Shown: positions 1 through 11,472, counted from the first letter of the stretch. The stretch: 64,000 bases of DNA from Zopfochytrium polystomum (GCA_025765615.1 JAIVFJ010000025.1:248001-312000), one strand, 5' to 3'. Numbers and translations are program-made. The notes: generated by a model from the letters alone, not told the origin.

Positions 1-972
1 CCTGCCTCCGCCGCCCAGCACTCGTTTTGTCGTCATTTCCGTCAGTTGTCAGATTTTTTACCGTTCTTTATCAATCTCAATGGCCGTATGCATCCCTCCG
101 CTGTGTTTGTGGCTTGTTTTGAAGAGTGTTTACATGGAGCGGCTTTTGATTTCTCACGACGCGGATTCCCCTCCAGTCAGCGGTTTCCTTCCCCCTCGCC
201 CCACTCGTCCCATTTCTGCTCTCGCATTTACCTATACTTCTTTGCCACCCCCCCGCTCGCTCTCCCGTCCCTTACTTCCCGCGCCCCAGTTGAGGCCTCA
301 TGCCGCTTCTTTGCTTCTGCCTTCTTCCTTTGCTTCGTCTGGCTCCTATCCGTTGAACCCTTCTGGCCTTGACCGCCGTTGTTCGTTCTTTCTTTTAGTC
401 TCTCTAGCGTTATGTCCCGATGGAGCTGAGCGGAAAAATGCTGGTTTCTGTCGTTCCTGTCGTGTTTCACTTTTTTTTTTTTTTTTTCTTTTTTTTTCTC
501 TCTGATGGACAAAAGCCAGAAAGAACCGGTTAGTTGTTGCCAATCGGAACAGAGAAATGGCTGAATCCCTCCTGGTTTCTTCTCAACGCCTCCCTCGACA
601 GAGAGAAGCAAAGAAAGTAGCGCCGATGGGTAGTTCCACAGAGCGGAAAGAGAAAAGTCGTGTGTGGTCCGTGTGGGGTCCTTGCTGCAAGCTGAAACTT
701 GCTCCAACCTAATATTTTCCCCGCTTCTATTGACCTTGTCACCGAAAAAGGTAGTTCTGTAGTTGTTCTTTTCTCTCTTTCTTTCTTTGTTTCTTTCTTT
801 GTTGTTTCTTTCTTTCTTCCTTTCTTTCTTTCGCTCACATCGCTCACCGCGGCGACGGCAACGACGCTCTCGCTCAGCAGTCTTACTCCAACCAACCACC
901 CAACCCCACACACACCACCAAACCTCTCCACTACACCACTCCACCCAAAGCAGCTAGCCAGCCAGCATCATT
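1..972. other. Intergenic / upstream region of the NOP16 gene
   Basis: No convincing coding exon was seen. The stretch is pyrimidine-rich with T tracts near 470-500, a (TTTC)n-like run at about 770-830 and a CCACAC-rich leader just before the ATG at 973. Open frames on both strands here are low-complexity (Lys/Arg/Glu-rich on the minus strand) and look like by-products of the pyrimidine bias. It probably contains the NOP16 promoter and 5' UTR. Confidence 0.5.
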
Positions 973-2004
973 ATGGGCAAACGACCGATCGCCCGCCGCA
1001 GGAACAAGAACCCGACCCTGAAGGTCTCCCGCAAGCCAAAGGGCATCCGCCCGTCGGAAATCTCGTTCGGCGGCGCCCACCCGCTCATCAAGCAGTACTG
1101 GAACCCGCGCCTGACGCTGCGCCAAAACTACCAGCGCATGGGTCTCGTCGCATCCCTCGGCGGCGACACGGGCGGCTCAGAGACCCGGGCCGTCGAGCGC
1201 GAGCAAGGTAGCACCGGCGCCACCACCGCCGGCGCCGCACAGCAGCCAGACCCACCGGCCGACGTGTCCTTTATCGATTTTGAAAAGTTTGCGGAGATGC
1301 CCGACTCGTCTGTTGTCAAGCCAGGCGGCGGCGTCGTCGGCGGAAAGGCCGTTCTTGTGCGTCGGAGGGCGGGGACCGGCGAGGAGGGGGATCAGGCGGG
1401 TGCCGACGACGAGGACATGGTTGATTGGGACTCAGAAGACGACGACGACGAGCTGACCGGCGACGACCGTCGCGACGTCGACGGGTGGCTGCACGACGAG
1501 CACGTGCCCGTCCCCATCCTCCCCATCGCCCGCAAAATCCACAGCAAGTCACTCACCATCGTTCCCGCCGCCACCGTCGCGACCCTCTACGAGCCCGCGC
1601 GGAAGCCGAAACCATCGTCATCATCATCATCTGCATCAACGGCAGCGTCCACCACTCTCGCCTCCTCTTCTTCATCATCATCATCGTCATCATCAGCAGC
1701 GAACGCACCACCATCCTCGGCGGCCGACGCCGAAATCCCCATCGCCGTGTCGCTGAAAAAACGCGTCCCCACCCTCCCCATCAACGTCGCCGGGACCATG
1801 GAGGAGCAGGCCCGCACGGCTGCCGCGGCCGACCGCCAGCCCCACCCGATGTCGGAGAACCAGATGCGCGTGTTCCAGGACATGATTGCCAAGCACGGCA
1901 CAAACATTGCCGCCATCGCGAGGGACCGCAAGGTCAACAAGTACCAGTTTTCCGAAGGGCAGCTGAGAAAGAAGCTGCGGGCGGCGGGGTTGCTGAACAA
2001 CTGA
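973..2004 (+). CDS. NOP16: Nop16-family nucleolar ribosome biogenesis protein
   Basis: Single-exon 343-aa protein. In yeast Nop16 is a nucleolar factor of 60S pre-ribosomes; that role is inferred from family membership. The N-terminus is very basic (MGKRPIARRRNKNPTLKVSR) and is followed by a W-x-P/K-LTLRQNYQRMGLV block at about residues 42-58, the family hallmark. The C-terminus carries the second conserved block (ENQMRVFQDMIAKHGTNIAA, then ARDRKVNKYQFSEGQLRKK). Between them lies a 200-residue low-complexity insert rich in Asp/Glu (about 140-175) and Ser (about 215-245), which makes the protein longer than the usual 180-240 aa. The ATG at 973 directly precedes the conserved basic N-terminus, so the start is well supported. 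It converges with the minus-strand gene that ends at 2549. Confidence 0.9.
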   Translation: MGKRPIARRRNKNPTLKVSRKPKGIRPSEISFGGAHPLIKQYWNPRLTLRQNYQRMGLVASLGGDTGGSETRAVEREQGSTGATTAGAAQQPDPPADVSFIDFEKFAEMPDSSVVKPGGGVVGGKAVLVRRRAGTGEEGDQAGADDEDMVDWDSEDDDDELTGDDRRDVDGWLHDEHVPVPILPIARKIHSKSLTIVPAATVATLYEPARKPKPSSSSSSASTAASTTLASSSSSSSSSSSAANAPPSSAADAEIPIAVSLKKRVPTLPINVAGTMEEQARTAAAADRQPHPMSENQMRVFQDMIAKHGTNIAAIARDRKVNKYQFSEGQLRKKLRAAGLLNN

Positions 2005-2548
2005 GCACAGCAGATCGCTGGTATCTTTGCTGCGGTTTCTACGGTTTTGTGTTCTTGTGTGGGCGTAGATTCTGCCGATTTTGGTCGTGCGCGCCGCTGT
2101 TCTTTCTTCGTATGTTCATCCCCGAGCATCGAAAGCCTTGATAAATACTCTTTCGCATAAACGCATGCATTTATTTAAGTTTATGCGTGAGGACCAGTCA
2201 GTGGAGCAGGGCCTGACATCATACAGGCGGCTCTGTTGCTCAAACAAACGAGCCAATGAAGGGGGGTAAAGTCGGTCCCGACTGTTTCGTTTTTATTTTC
2301 TCCCAAATAGAGCAAGCAAACATATTTTTCAAAGCCCACCAAGGGGTTGAGGTTAAGAAAAAGAAAGATATGAGAACCTTTTTTCGTTCAGTGCATTTGT
2401 TTTTTGGTTTGTGTTTCTGAGAGTATGTGTGTGTATGTATGAGTGCAAGAGAGTGTGTGTGGCTGTGCGGCTGTGTGTGTGTGTGTGTGTGTGTGATGAT
2501 TCGAATGACGAGGTTGGGGGGTAGCAGCCAATGTTCAGTTATCGGTGA
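2005..2548. other. Convergent intergenic region with a GT-rich run
   Basis: This is the 3' space between two convergent genes. It is AT-rich and contains AATAAA-like signals (GATAAATAC near 2140) and a TG-rich run at about 2424-2495. No coding exon was seen. Confidence 0.5.
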
Positions 2549-4054
2549 TCACCACGGTCCCGTTGCCAATGACCCTCTTGAGGACCTGTTAACGTGGTGC
2601 GCGAGTTTGCTCGATGTCAGAGAGGCCAGCGGACCCTGGAAGAGGGTGGGCACAAAAACACCACAATACTCAACGGTGACGGGGTCCGTCTTGGCGAGCG
2701 GGTCGTTCTGGATCTGCTCGATTGCGTCCTGCGAGACGGGGCAGCGAATGTACACGCTGTTCTGCACGGACGTGTAAAAGCCGATGCTGGACAGGCCGGC
2801 GACGGTCGACACGGCGACGTAGCCGATCTGCGCGTTGCGGCGGTTGGACGTTATGCCACACACGTTCATAACCTCTGCGAACGCCGGGTCCTTGATGAGG
2901 CCGACCTCGGTGTCGGGCCGGTACGTGAGCAGAAAGTCCATGTCGAACGTGACGTTTGTCTTTCTGGGGAACCGGAAGCGCGGCGGGTCCGCCCCGGCGC
3001 GCGGCGCGCGGCCGGTCCCGATCAGCGGCGAGGTCGACGGCCGGTACGACGGGTCCGCGCCGACGGGCGCCGGCCCGACGATCGACTGGATGTTGAGGGC
3101 CGCCGGCGACGCGTGGCGCGCCACGTCGGTCGTGTTGACGAGCAGGTACGCGCGGAGGTCGATCTGCGACACGTCGAGGTCGTACTGGTTGTCGTTGTAC
3201 ACGGCGATGGCCATGGCGAGCTTGAGCTGCACGGTCATGGTGTTGAGGTTGGTCGAGTTTGGCGCCAGCTCGAACGCGAACGCGGTCGCCGGGTTCGCAA
3301 TGTTGATCGACAGCACCGTCACGGACGGGAAGCGCGGCCAGTACACGTAGAGGACCGCGGCGACCGCGGCGAGGAAGGCGACGGTCGCACTAAGGCAAAT
3401 GAAGAGCGCCAACCGCGTCCGGGGCAGGCAGCAGCACAGGTAGTCGTACGCGGCTCTGCGCAGCTTGCTGCCGCGCCGGTCCGACGGCGGATGCGAAAAC
3501 ACGGGAACGCCGCGCCCCAGCAGCGACGACAGGCCGCCGCCGCCACGCTTCTGTGCCGCTCCGGCAACGACAAAGGCGGACTCGATCGCGACCGACTGTT
3601 CAAAGCGGGCCGCGTTGTTTTCGTCGATGCCGCCGACCAAAGGCTGCTTGTCCTTGAGTATGGGCGTCGGTGGGGCAGAATGCGCTTGAATGTCCAGGTC
3701 CACCATGGTCACTGACGCTGCCGGGGACAGGTTGGGGGGGTTGCCGCCCCCCCGCGGTGCCAAGGCGCTTGACTCTGGTCCCGCATGCTGGAAATCTTGC
3801 TGCGCCACGGTTTCGCCGTCGTTTGCAGTGGCAATTTGAGCAATAGGAAGAAGCTTCGGCGACGACGAGGACGAGGCGGACGAGGTCAGGAACACAGCAG
3901 ATGGTTGTCGCTCTTGGACTGTGCCGATGTTGGTGCTGCTATTGGCTGTCGCTGGTGCCCGTAAGTCGGCAGCAGCGAGGGGCGGTTGCGGGACTGGTTG
4001 GGTTTGCGGCGGTGGTGGTGGTGGTGTTGATGTGATTGCTGGCGGGTGCTCCAT
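2549..4054 (-). CDS. Single-pass membrane protein with LEA_2-like extracytoplasmic domain
   Basis: 501-aa protein, read from the ATG at 4054. Residues 1-205 are a disordered Pro/Ser/Ala-rich cytoplasmic region. CCC at 207-209 is a likely palmitoylation site next to a transmembrane helix at about 215-239. The remaining 260 residues form a beta-rich domain with the N-T/N-x-N, hydrophobic-strand pattern of fungal LEA_2-type (late embryogenesis abundant, WHy-like) membrane proteins and several N-x-S/T sites. The predicted topology is type II. The frame is open further 5' to 4723, but that part is mostly translated (CT)n microsatellite with no later Met, so I treat it as 5' UTR. Function is unknown; the LEA_2 call rests on overall pattern. 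Confidence 0.6.
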   Translation of the reverse strand: MEHPPAITSTPPPPPPQTQPVPQPPLAAADLRAPATANSSTNIGTVQERQPSAVFLTSSASSSSSPKLLPIAQIATANDGETVAQQDFQHAGPESSALAPRGGGNPPNLSPAASVTMVDLDIQAHSAPPTPILKDKQPLVGGIDENNAARFEQSVAIESAFVVAGAAQKRGGGGLSSLLGRGVPVFSHPPSDRRGSKLRRAAYDYLCCCLPRTRLALFICLSATVAFLAAVAAVLYVYWPRFPSVTVLSINIANPATAFAFELAPNSTNLNTMTVQLKLAMAIAVYNDNQYDLDVSQIDLRAYLLVNTTDVARHASPAALNIQSIVGPAPVGADPSYRPSTSPLIGTGRAPRAGADPPRFRFPRKTNVTFDMDFLLTYRPDTEVGLIKDPAFAEVMNVCGITSNRRNAQIGYVAVSTVAGLSSIGFYTSVQNSVYIRCPVSQDAIEQIQNDPLAKTDPVTVEYCGVFVPTLFQGPLASLTSSKLAHHVNRSSRGSLATGPW

Positions 4055-4210
4055 GGCTGACTGGCCGGCTAATGATGTCAAGAACGTCGGTGTTGCCGGG
4101 GGTTGTCCGAAGGAGGTAGATGGGGTTGATGGAGTGGAGCGCGGAAGGGAAGGATTTTCAGAGTAGCCCACGATTATAAATAAAATTGGAGGGAGAGACA
4201 AAGAGAGAAT

Positions 4211-4283
<73 letters not shown>

Positions 4284-5856
4284 GGAGAGAACTTGGATTT
4301 GTGGCTTGCCCTGAGTGGGACACAGACAGACGGATGCGGAATATATTGGTGGGAGAGACAGCAGAGATTGTTTGAGAGTAGCGAGAGACAGAGGCAAAGA
4401 AGTAAATGCTGACGGGAAAAAAAACAAAAAAACAAACAACCACAAACAGAAAGGAAAACACGATCCAAATGGATCGTGACCAGCCTCGATCGAAAAGAAG
4501 AAGTGGGATTCGCGATGGACAACTGTGCACATTGTTCGTATGTATGAAGTACGATTCTGCTGCAGCTGCGGGGACTGGGGCATATCCTAAAACTCAAGTA
4601 CATCGAGAGCAAGGAAGGCTGCAAGAGCAAATCGCGTGAAATAGATGTCGTACGTTGTGTGGCTTCTTTTTTTTTTTTGTTTGCATGTGTTGAAGACAAC
4701 GAAAAACTAGGGCTGTTGTTCAATGAATGAATGTCTGGAAGGCGTACTGTTTCAATTGCGTGGCGGGTGAGAGGCAGGCTTTTTGCATTGTAAGCCTGCT
4801 TTCTTTTCGTGCGTCGTCCTTCACGAGGTCAAGTGGCACAAAGATTTAGTGGCGCCGTTCAAAAAGGGGAGGTCCACCAACAGCCCTCAGCACAGCTTGC
4901 TTGAAGATGGGTAATCATTTCCGTGTCATTTGAGACGACCATAAAGTCATCAAAGTACAAAATAAACAACAACAGTTGGTGCTGTAAGAAAGCGAGCCTC
5001 GTCAGGTACGCTGGCTGTCTCAACGCCACCAGCAGCGCCCACAGGTGTGAGTGAGTGAGTGAGTGAGTGAGTGCTCGCATAGGGAGGGAGGGTGCAAGCA
5101 GGAGGAGGAGGAGGGAGGGTTCACGAATCGCGGGGGGCTGTGTTTGCTGCCAAAGGTCAAAGGGAAAAAGCTTGGACAACAATGACGTGTGAGTGAGTGC
5201 GTGTGCACACCTTTTCCATTTTCCTTTTTTTTTTTTTTTTTTTTTCTTTTTTGGTTCTGTTTCTCAATTTCGTCGAAGAGACAACAGCAATCAACCAGCG
5301 GCCGATCAAAGTCGATTTCCAGATTCAGTCTGTCGCAGTCCCATGACTCGACGCAAAAGGAAAGTCGGAAATAAAAGAAGAAAAAAGAAAAGTTTAAATA
5401 AAAACGGCAAAGGGGCTGAAATTAATTCGACGATTTTGCGCCCCTCACATGAAATTTTCTGGTATGGAAACAGAGATGGGAAGGCGATCAAGGAGGCTTT
5501 TTCGGGCTGAGAGAGACAGTAGACAGAGTGTGTGGTTTCCCAAAGATAAAAAAAAAGATAACTAGAAACTAAATAAAAACCGGCCCAAGCGCGAAAATCT
5601 GCTGGCCGACAGACAGACAGGCAGACAAACAGACAGACCGCCCCAAGAAGAAGGCTGGTCGCGCGAAGCTTGTAAAACGTGACAAAACGAAAAAGAAGGT
5701 TAATTACTTGGTTACCGCTGGCCGCAACCGTCAACACAAACACACACACACACACATCACACACATCCGCCGCCGTCGCCGTCGTCGTCGTCGTCCCTTA
5801 CCCGCTCTCTCCAAACAACAAGACCTAACAAACAAGCAGCAGCTCCCCCACTCCAA
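4055..5856. other. Divergent intergenic region
   Basis: This is the space between the minus-strand LEA_2-like gene and the plus-strand cupredoxin-like gene. It holds the (GA)n microsatellite, a GAGT repeat near 5050-5075, T tracts near 5225-5245 and a CAGA-type repeat near 5610-5640. Both promoters must lie here. No coding exon could be supported. Confidence 0.45.
4212..4282. repeat. (GA)n microsatellite
   Basis: About 35 GA units lie in the presumed 5' UTR/promoter of the LEA_2-like gene. On the minus strand this reads as a CT tract, which in frame gives a meaningless Ser-Leu repeat. Confidence 0.95.
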
Positions 5857-6152
5857 ATGCACCACCCGCAGCTGAAGCAGCAGCCCCAACAGCCGCCGTC
5901 GCGGTCGTCGTGGTCGCCATCGTCGTCAACGGCAAGGTGCCAACGGCGATCGGGGCAGCTCTCGTCCTGCCCCCGGCATCCTGAATCGAGCAGCGTGAGG
6001 ACCGTGCTGCAAGCATCGCCTGCTTTATGGTCTCCCTCCTCCCGGCTTCGATCTTCCTTCGCCCTCCTGGCCCTGTTCGCTCTTGGGCTCTCACTGTTGC
6101 CGAGCGTGGTCGTTAATGCCGCCCAACTGCATATGGTCGAAAGTAAGTTACC

Positions 6153-6185
<33 letters not shown>

Positions 6186-6921
6186 CACTTGTTCTCCATC
6201 CGCATTGTGTAACGCAACTCTTCGCAGCTTCGACTATGGACCCGCCAATGTTCGTCAACCCGCCGACAAAGCTAAACATGTTTGACGCAGTAAGCTTTTT
6301 TTTTGTTTTTTTTTGTTTTTGTTTTCTTGGCTCGTAGCAATGCGCCAACACTCTTTACTCGGCATATAGATGCAGTTTATTCTTCACAACGTCCACGGTA
6401 TTGCCTTTGCGGCGTCTCAGGCAGACTACGACAATTGTGTCCCCTCAACTGGAGAAAAGCTTCCCACGGCTGCACCGATTGCGGAGATGAGCCCCCCTAT
6501 CATCTTTGATAAGGGGCCGGGTATGTTCTACGTCCTCTCCAGCGTTCCCGATCAGTGCCAGAAGGGCATGAAGTTCATCGTGGAAGTCACCGCCCAGGGA
6601 GCAGCCGCCACCACTTCAATGACCACCACGACTCAGAAGATGGAAGGCGAAATGAAAACAACGGCGACCATGACCGGCTCGATGACGACTTCGACAAAGA
6701 TGGAAGGCGGTGGAGCAATGCCGGGGGGAGGCGAGAAGGGCACGCCAATGCCAACGCCTGCTGCCGGCAAGGAGAACCAGCAACCTGCTGGAGCTGCAGA
6801 AGTCGTGACGAGCCTGCTGACGAAAGAGAAGAACGGTGCCTCCACCGTTACTGCCAACTTGGTGTGGTCCGCTTTGCTTGGCCTTGCCACGACTTGCGCT
6901 GTCGCTTTGCTGGGCGCTTGA
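5857..6921 (+). CDS. GPI-anchored cupredoxin (plastocyanin-like) protein
   Basis: Three-exon model: 5857-6142, 6228-6289 and 6370-6921 (299 aa), with introns of 85 and 80 nt (GTAAGT...GCAG and GTAAGC...TATAG). The N-terminus has a 60-residue Gln/Ser/Pro-rich lead before a hydrophobic signal segment (FALLALFALGLSLLPSVVV). The middle matches the fungal plastocyanin-like fold: a His-containing strand (HGIAFAASQADYDNC) and the C-terminal ligand-loop position (FYVLSSVPDQCQKGMKFIV). Compared with the usual Y-x-x-C...G-H-C-x-x-G-M loop, the ligand Cys is Ser and the ligand His is Gln, while the structural Cys and the Met are kept, so copper binding is doubtful. The C-terminal half is Thr/Met/Gly-rich and ends in a hydrophobic tail (LVWSALLGLATTCAVALLGA), as in GPI-anchored proteins. 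Probable cell-surface protein of unknown function. Confidence 0.7.
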
Positions 6922-7856
6922 GCTCATCACTTTCGCGTTTTTTCCTTCTTTTTTCAAATGAGACCTTCGTTGTACTAATTTTATTTGATTCCTCCATTCC
7001 CTTCTGCGGACTCTTCCCACCCTCCTCCGCCTGTTGTGGCCGAGCCGTCCTTTCCGATGTTCTTCCTGTATGAACTATCTCGCTTATATACGCTACTTGC
7101 CGCCTTTGGGTTCTCCTCTCTTTACCCTTGCTCTTTTCCTTTTTCATGCTATCCCTTTCTTCCCCCTCCCTTCCCACCGCCGTCTCTCTCTTGTTCCCTC
7201 GCTCTCGCTCTGTCGGCTTTTCTTTCCTTCTATGCCCCCACCCTTTCTCTTTCCTCCCTTCGCCCCTCTCTGGTGCCAGCCTCTTTGCGCGTGCGCGAGT
7301 GTCTTACTGATGGAACGATCCGCACCCCCTGCCCATGCTCCCTTAACCGTGTCGTTCTACTCTACGTGTCCTCCCTTCTCCTCGTCGTCCTCCTCCTCCT
7401 CGACAAGGCTTCTTCTTCCTTCCACTGGAGGCCACGCTTGCTCGCTTCCTTGCTTTTATTCACCCCGCCATCCCCTCCCCCCCCCGCCTTTCTCTTTCTC
7501 CCTTCTCTGTCTTTGCTCCTCTCCATTCTTTCAATTCTTTTTTTTTTTTTTTTTCTTTTCCGCTGCCCTTTTTGTTCTTCATTCATTTTTTTTTTTTTAG
7601 TTTCACTGCCGGTGCAGTGGTGTGCCTGGTCGCAGCCCTTGCCGAGAGAGAAAAAAGAAAGCAAAAAAAAGGAAAAAAAAGGAAAGAAACGAAGAAGACA
7701 AACAAACAAATATGCAGAAAGGCCAACCCAATTTGGCTTAAGCCAACAGCACCCTTGCTGCTGTCGAATTTTCACTCGATTGCAATCGGAAGAAAGAAAC
7801 CCTCCTCCCTCTCTCCCTCTCTCCCTCCCTCTTCAGACGGACGACGCACTCACTCA

Positions 7857-7897
<41 letters not shown>

Positions 7898-8052
7898 ACA
7901 CTCAACCACACTCTCTCACTCACACACACGACAAGCCCAATCTCAGGGGCCAGCAGCAGCACGTCAACTCACTCCTTCTCCCGGTCCACAAAACGCGACA
8001 GGCGCGCTCCCGCCCAAGCGGCGCGCTCTTTGACTGCCAACCATCCACCGCC
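6922..8052. other. Intergenic region, pyrimidine-rich
   Basis: A strongly pyrimidine-biased spacer containing a T17 tract near 7540-7555 and a (CA)n repeat at 7859-7895, upstream of the LysM/CAP gene. Long open frames here are low-complexity Ser/Leu/Phe/Pro and have no family features. Confidence 0.5.
7859..7895. repeat. (CA)n microsatellite
   Basis: About 18 CA units, roughly 160 bp upstream of the LysM/CAP start codon. Confidence 0.95.
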
Positions 8053-10672
8053 ATGCGCTCGTCCGCCGAGCCCACAGCTGCCGCCGCAGCCATCATCATC
8101 GCCGCCAATAATCATCTCATTGTCGCGTCGTCGTCGCTCGTTCTTCTTCTTCTGCTCCTCACCGTCGTCACTCCTGTCGCAGCCCTCCCGCACGGCAGCG
8201 GCAGCGGCGGCGGGGGCCGTCGCCTCGGCCACCTCCGCCCAGGCATGTCGACCCACTCCCAATACGTTGTCGCGCGGTGCAGCGAGACCGTGCTCGTGGC
8301 CGATGGCGACTCGTGCTCTGGCATTGCAGACAAGTGCGCGCTGGTGAGTGGAGTCGGAGTAGTGAATGGCTTGAGGCCGCGATTGAGTGGCGAGCAGAGT
8401 ATATTCCGTGATGACCCCCGAAAGGGCAAAGGCGCCCTGCGATCGTGTGTGCTGTTGACGTTCTCGCTCCCATCCCTCCCCTCGTAGCATCATCCCATCC
8501 GTCCATCCATCCACCCACCACATCACCCCACCCCCCCCTTGCCTCTCGCGTCTTCGCGCGTGTGTGCTTTGTTTGTCTCCTTCCCGTCGTCTTTGTTTGT
8601 CTTCCCTCCGCCACCACGTTTTCTTGCTTTTGACTTTGTCCGAGTCAGAGGCTTCCTTTCGTCCTTGCTTGCTTTGCTTCAGGGCAATGTGTGGGGCCGA
8701 CCCGAGCCCCATCAACTTGCATACAAACTAACACACGCGCGACACAACAACAACAAACCGCCCTCCCCCTCCCCAAGAGCGTTCACCACCTCGAGCGGCT
8801 CAACCCGTTCCTCGACTGCGCAAGCCTCCCCGTCGGCCAGCTCCTCTGCACCAAAGTCTCCACCAACGCCAGCAGCGAGCCAGGCGACTCGGACTCATAC
8901 TCCCCACCACCATCATCATCATCACCTTCCTCGCCCGCGACCGCGGCCGATGCCGCCGCCGCGGCTTCCGACACGCCACTGCCCTCACCGCCGACCGCGG
9001 ACGAGCCGTGCACGGTCGAGTGCTCTCTGTCCTACACCCTATTCCCCGGCGACTGCTGCACGGGCGTGGCCGCAGCGTACGGCCTCGAGCTCGCCCAGCT
9101 CGCTCTGCTCAACCCGAACTGGGACTGTGACGCCTCACCTCCAGCAACACAAGCCGCCGTGTGCATAGCCGGCACCGTCGGCGACGTCTCCGTCCGCGGC
9201 CAGCCCTCCGGAACCCGCGTGCGGCCGCGCGAAGGCTGCACGCAGCTGCTCGCGGTCGGCGCCCTCGCGCGCGAGGCCGCCGACCCCTGCGCGGCCGTGA
9301 CCGCCGCGGCCGGACAAGGCGTGTCGGTGCTCGCGGGCTGGAACGACGCGTTCGAGTGCTGCGGCTTGCAGCAGGGCGACGTCGTGTGCGTCGCCGCCGC
9401 CAGGGACGACGCGGGCGCCGGAGGTGGCGATCCGCCCCCCGCGGCTGCGTTTGTTGGGGGCGGCGGCGGCGACGGAGGCGTAGCGCCAGACGGCGACTCC
9501 TCAGCGGCGACGATGGCAACCTCCGTGGGCTGCACGACGACGCCTGCCGATACGATTTCGACGACGACGACGGCGATGGCTACCGAGACCACGTCGCCGC
9601 TCGCTGACGTTCAGCCCACGTCGCAGGTGCCCGATGTTGCCGGCCCCACTCCACCGCCGTCGACGGATCAGGCACAGCCGACCGATGGAGCAGGTAGCTC
9701 CGCTCCAGCGGAGTCGTCCCAGCCGCCACCGTCGACGAGTGACACCGTCAATGTGAGCTCGGCCGCCGAACTACCCAGTACCACGCCGCCGCCGCCCACT
9801 CCAACGCCGAGCACCACCACCGCGACACCCCCGGAAACAACCGCCACCACACCGCCAACTACGGCACCAACACCGACGCCGACACCCTCGCCCACCCCCA
9901 CGCCGCCGCCGCCGCCAACGACCACATCAACCCCCACGCCCACGCCAACCCCCGCGGCCACCACTCCAACAACCACCACCCCCGCCACCAACAACCACCG
10001 CCGCCGCCACCACCGCCACCACCCCCAACCTCCACGTCCTCCACCTCTTTCACCACGGCAACAACCACTACCTCATCCTCCTCCTCCTTGACCTCGGAGG
10101 AATCCGACGCGCTCTCCTCGCACAACTACTACCGCACAACCCTCTACGCCTCCTACAACCTCCCCGCGCTCGCCTGGTCCACCTCCCTCGCGTCGGAGGC
10201 AACATCCTACGCCGCGCACCTCGCCCTCGACCTCAACTGCGCGCTGATCCACTCTGGCGCGCCCGACGAGGGCGAGAACTTGACCATGTATGGCGCCTCG
10301 GCGGTCGCGGCAGGCATCCTGACCATGAAGCAGGCCGTCGAGGGTTGGATGACCGAGGACCCGTTCCAGCTCAACCACGCCAGTCAGGTCCTCTGGCGCA
10401 CCACGACCCAGGTCGGTTGTGGGAAGGTTATCAATTTCAAGGCGGACGGCTCGCTGTGCTTGGTTGTCGTGTGCAGGTACACGCCGCCGGTAAGAGGAAG
10501 GGAGGGGAGGGGGGGATTTGTGTTTTCTGTTTTCGTCACTTTTTTTGTTTTTTCGTTGGGGTTTGGGGTAACGCGTCTTGACGAAAGCGCTAACCATCTC
10601 CTCTCCTTATACTTGGTATTTTGCCTTGTCTCGCCTCAGGGTAACTGGGTCGGCCAAACCTTTGCGTCCTGA
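8053..10672 (+). CDS. Secreted LysM and CAP (SCP/PR-1) domain protein, with an apparent frameshift in the linker
   Basis: Exons are 8053-8343, 8778-10489 and 10640-10672; the introns are 434 and 150 nt. A signal sequence (SSSLVLLLLLLTVVTPVAA) is followed by a LysM split by the first intron (YVVARCSETVLVADGDSCSG... / ...LERLNPFLDC...CTKV). A second, Cys-rich LysM lies at 9007-9170 and a possible third, degenerate one follows. Then comes a 200-residue Thr/Pro linker. The C-terminus is a CAP domain with the usual His and Glu cavity residues (SHNYYR, IHSG, GENL, NHASQVLWR) and the end motif VVCRYTPPGNWVGQ, whose last ten residues are in exon 3. LysM binds chitin-type glycans, and CAP proteins are secreted lipid/sterol-binding or defence-type proteins. 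The LysM frame and the CAP frame differ by one nucleotide. The switch falls in the C/A repeat at about 9979-10000, with no splice signals, so it is an assembly error or a real lesion. About 678 aa if read through. Confidence 0.85.
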
Positions 10673-11472
10673 CTCGAAAGATCAAGGGTCCGTGATTAGA
10701 GGCTTTTTACAACCCACTACTGCGCATAAGTATCCTCCTTTCTAGTTACACGCTTTCTGTTCGGTTTCTTGTTGCGATATGCAGCGGAAGATGAGACCCT
10801 CTGACCCTTTTCGTCCGGCTCTTTTTGTTCGGTCACGGACTATTCTTTCTCCCTTTTCCACTGCAATATTTCTCACCAGAGTGTCGTGCACAACCCCCAA
10901 AAAAAGGACTCATTTCCTGTTCGGACACCCCTTACACAATTGTTTCCCATTCTTCTTTGGTTTTTTTTCCTCTGATCTAATATGTACCTACTAAGCAAAC
11001 AGCGCAAGCCCCACCCCCTCCACTCCCACAATTTTCTCTTACTCTACAACCACTTCCCCACCGTTTCCCGTCCGTGCGTTTTGCTTTTTTTGCCTCCGCT
11101 CTTTCATCCCCGCCCCTTTTTTCGCCGTCCGTCGTCCAGTCCCGTTCTCAGTGCGTCTGTGGTTATTTACTATACTTCCAGTTGTTTTACTGCTCCTTTT
11201 CTTTTTCTCTTTATCGCTCCTTCAGTACTTGACCAGTTCCCTTCGATGTGCTGCTGCGTTGGGGCTAACGGGCGGGGGAAGGAGGGCGGGCGGGGAGAGC
11301 AGGAAGGAAAGGGCGTCATCTCCTTGCAGCCTCTCTCCCCCACCCCTTCCTTCCTCAACTATCCCTGTGCCCATTTTCTTATTTTGCCGGGGGTGCGAGT
11401 CCTTCCCCAGCGAACAAAACACGGAAAAAAAGAAGAGAAAAAAAGCAAAGGCGAGTGAAACAGTCTTTGAGT
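10673..11472. other. Intergenic region
   Basis: A pyrimidine-rich spacer between the LysM/CAP gene and the SINE. No coding exon or RNA gene was recognised. Confidence 0.45.

Noticed and set aside
228..944. 238-codon minus-strand open frame
   Set aside because: Lys/Arg/Glu-rich translation of pyrimidine tracts in the NOP16 upstream region, without any domain or splice context.
4158..4583. Open frames with long Ser-Leu repeats on the minus strand
   Set aside because: They are translations of the (CT)n microsatellite in the presumed 5' UTR of the LEA_2-like gene.
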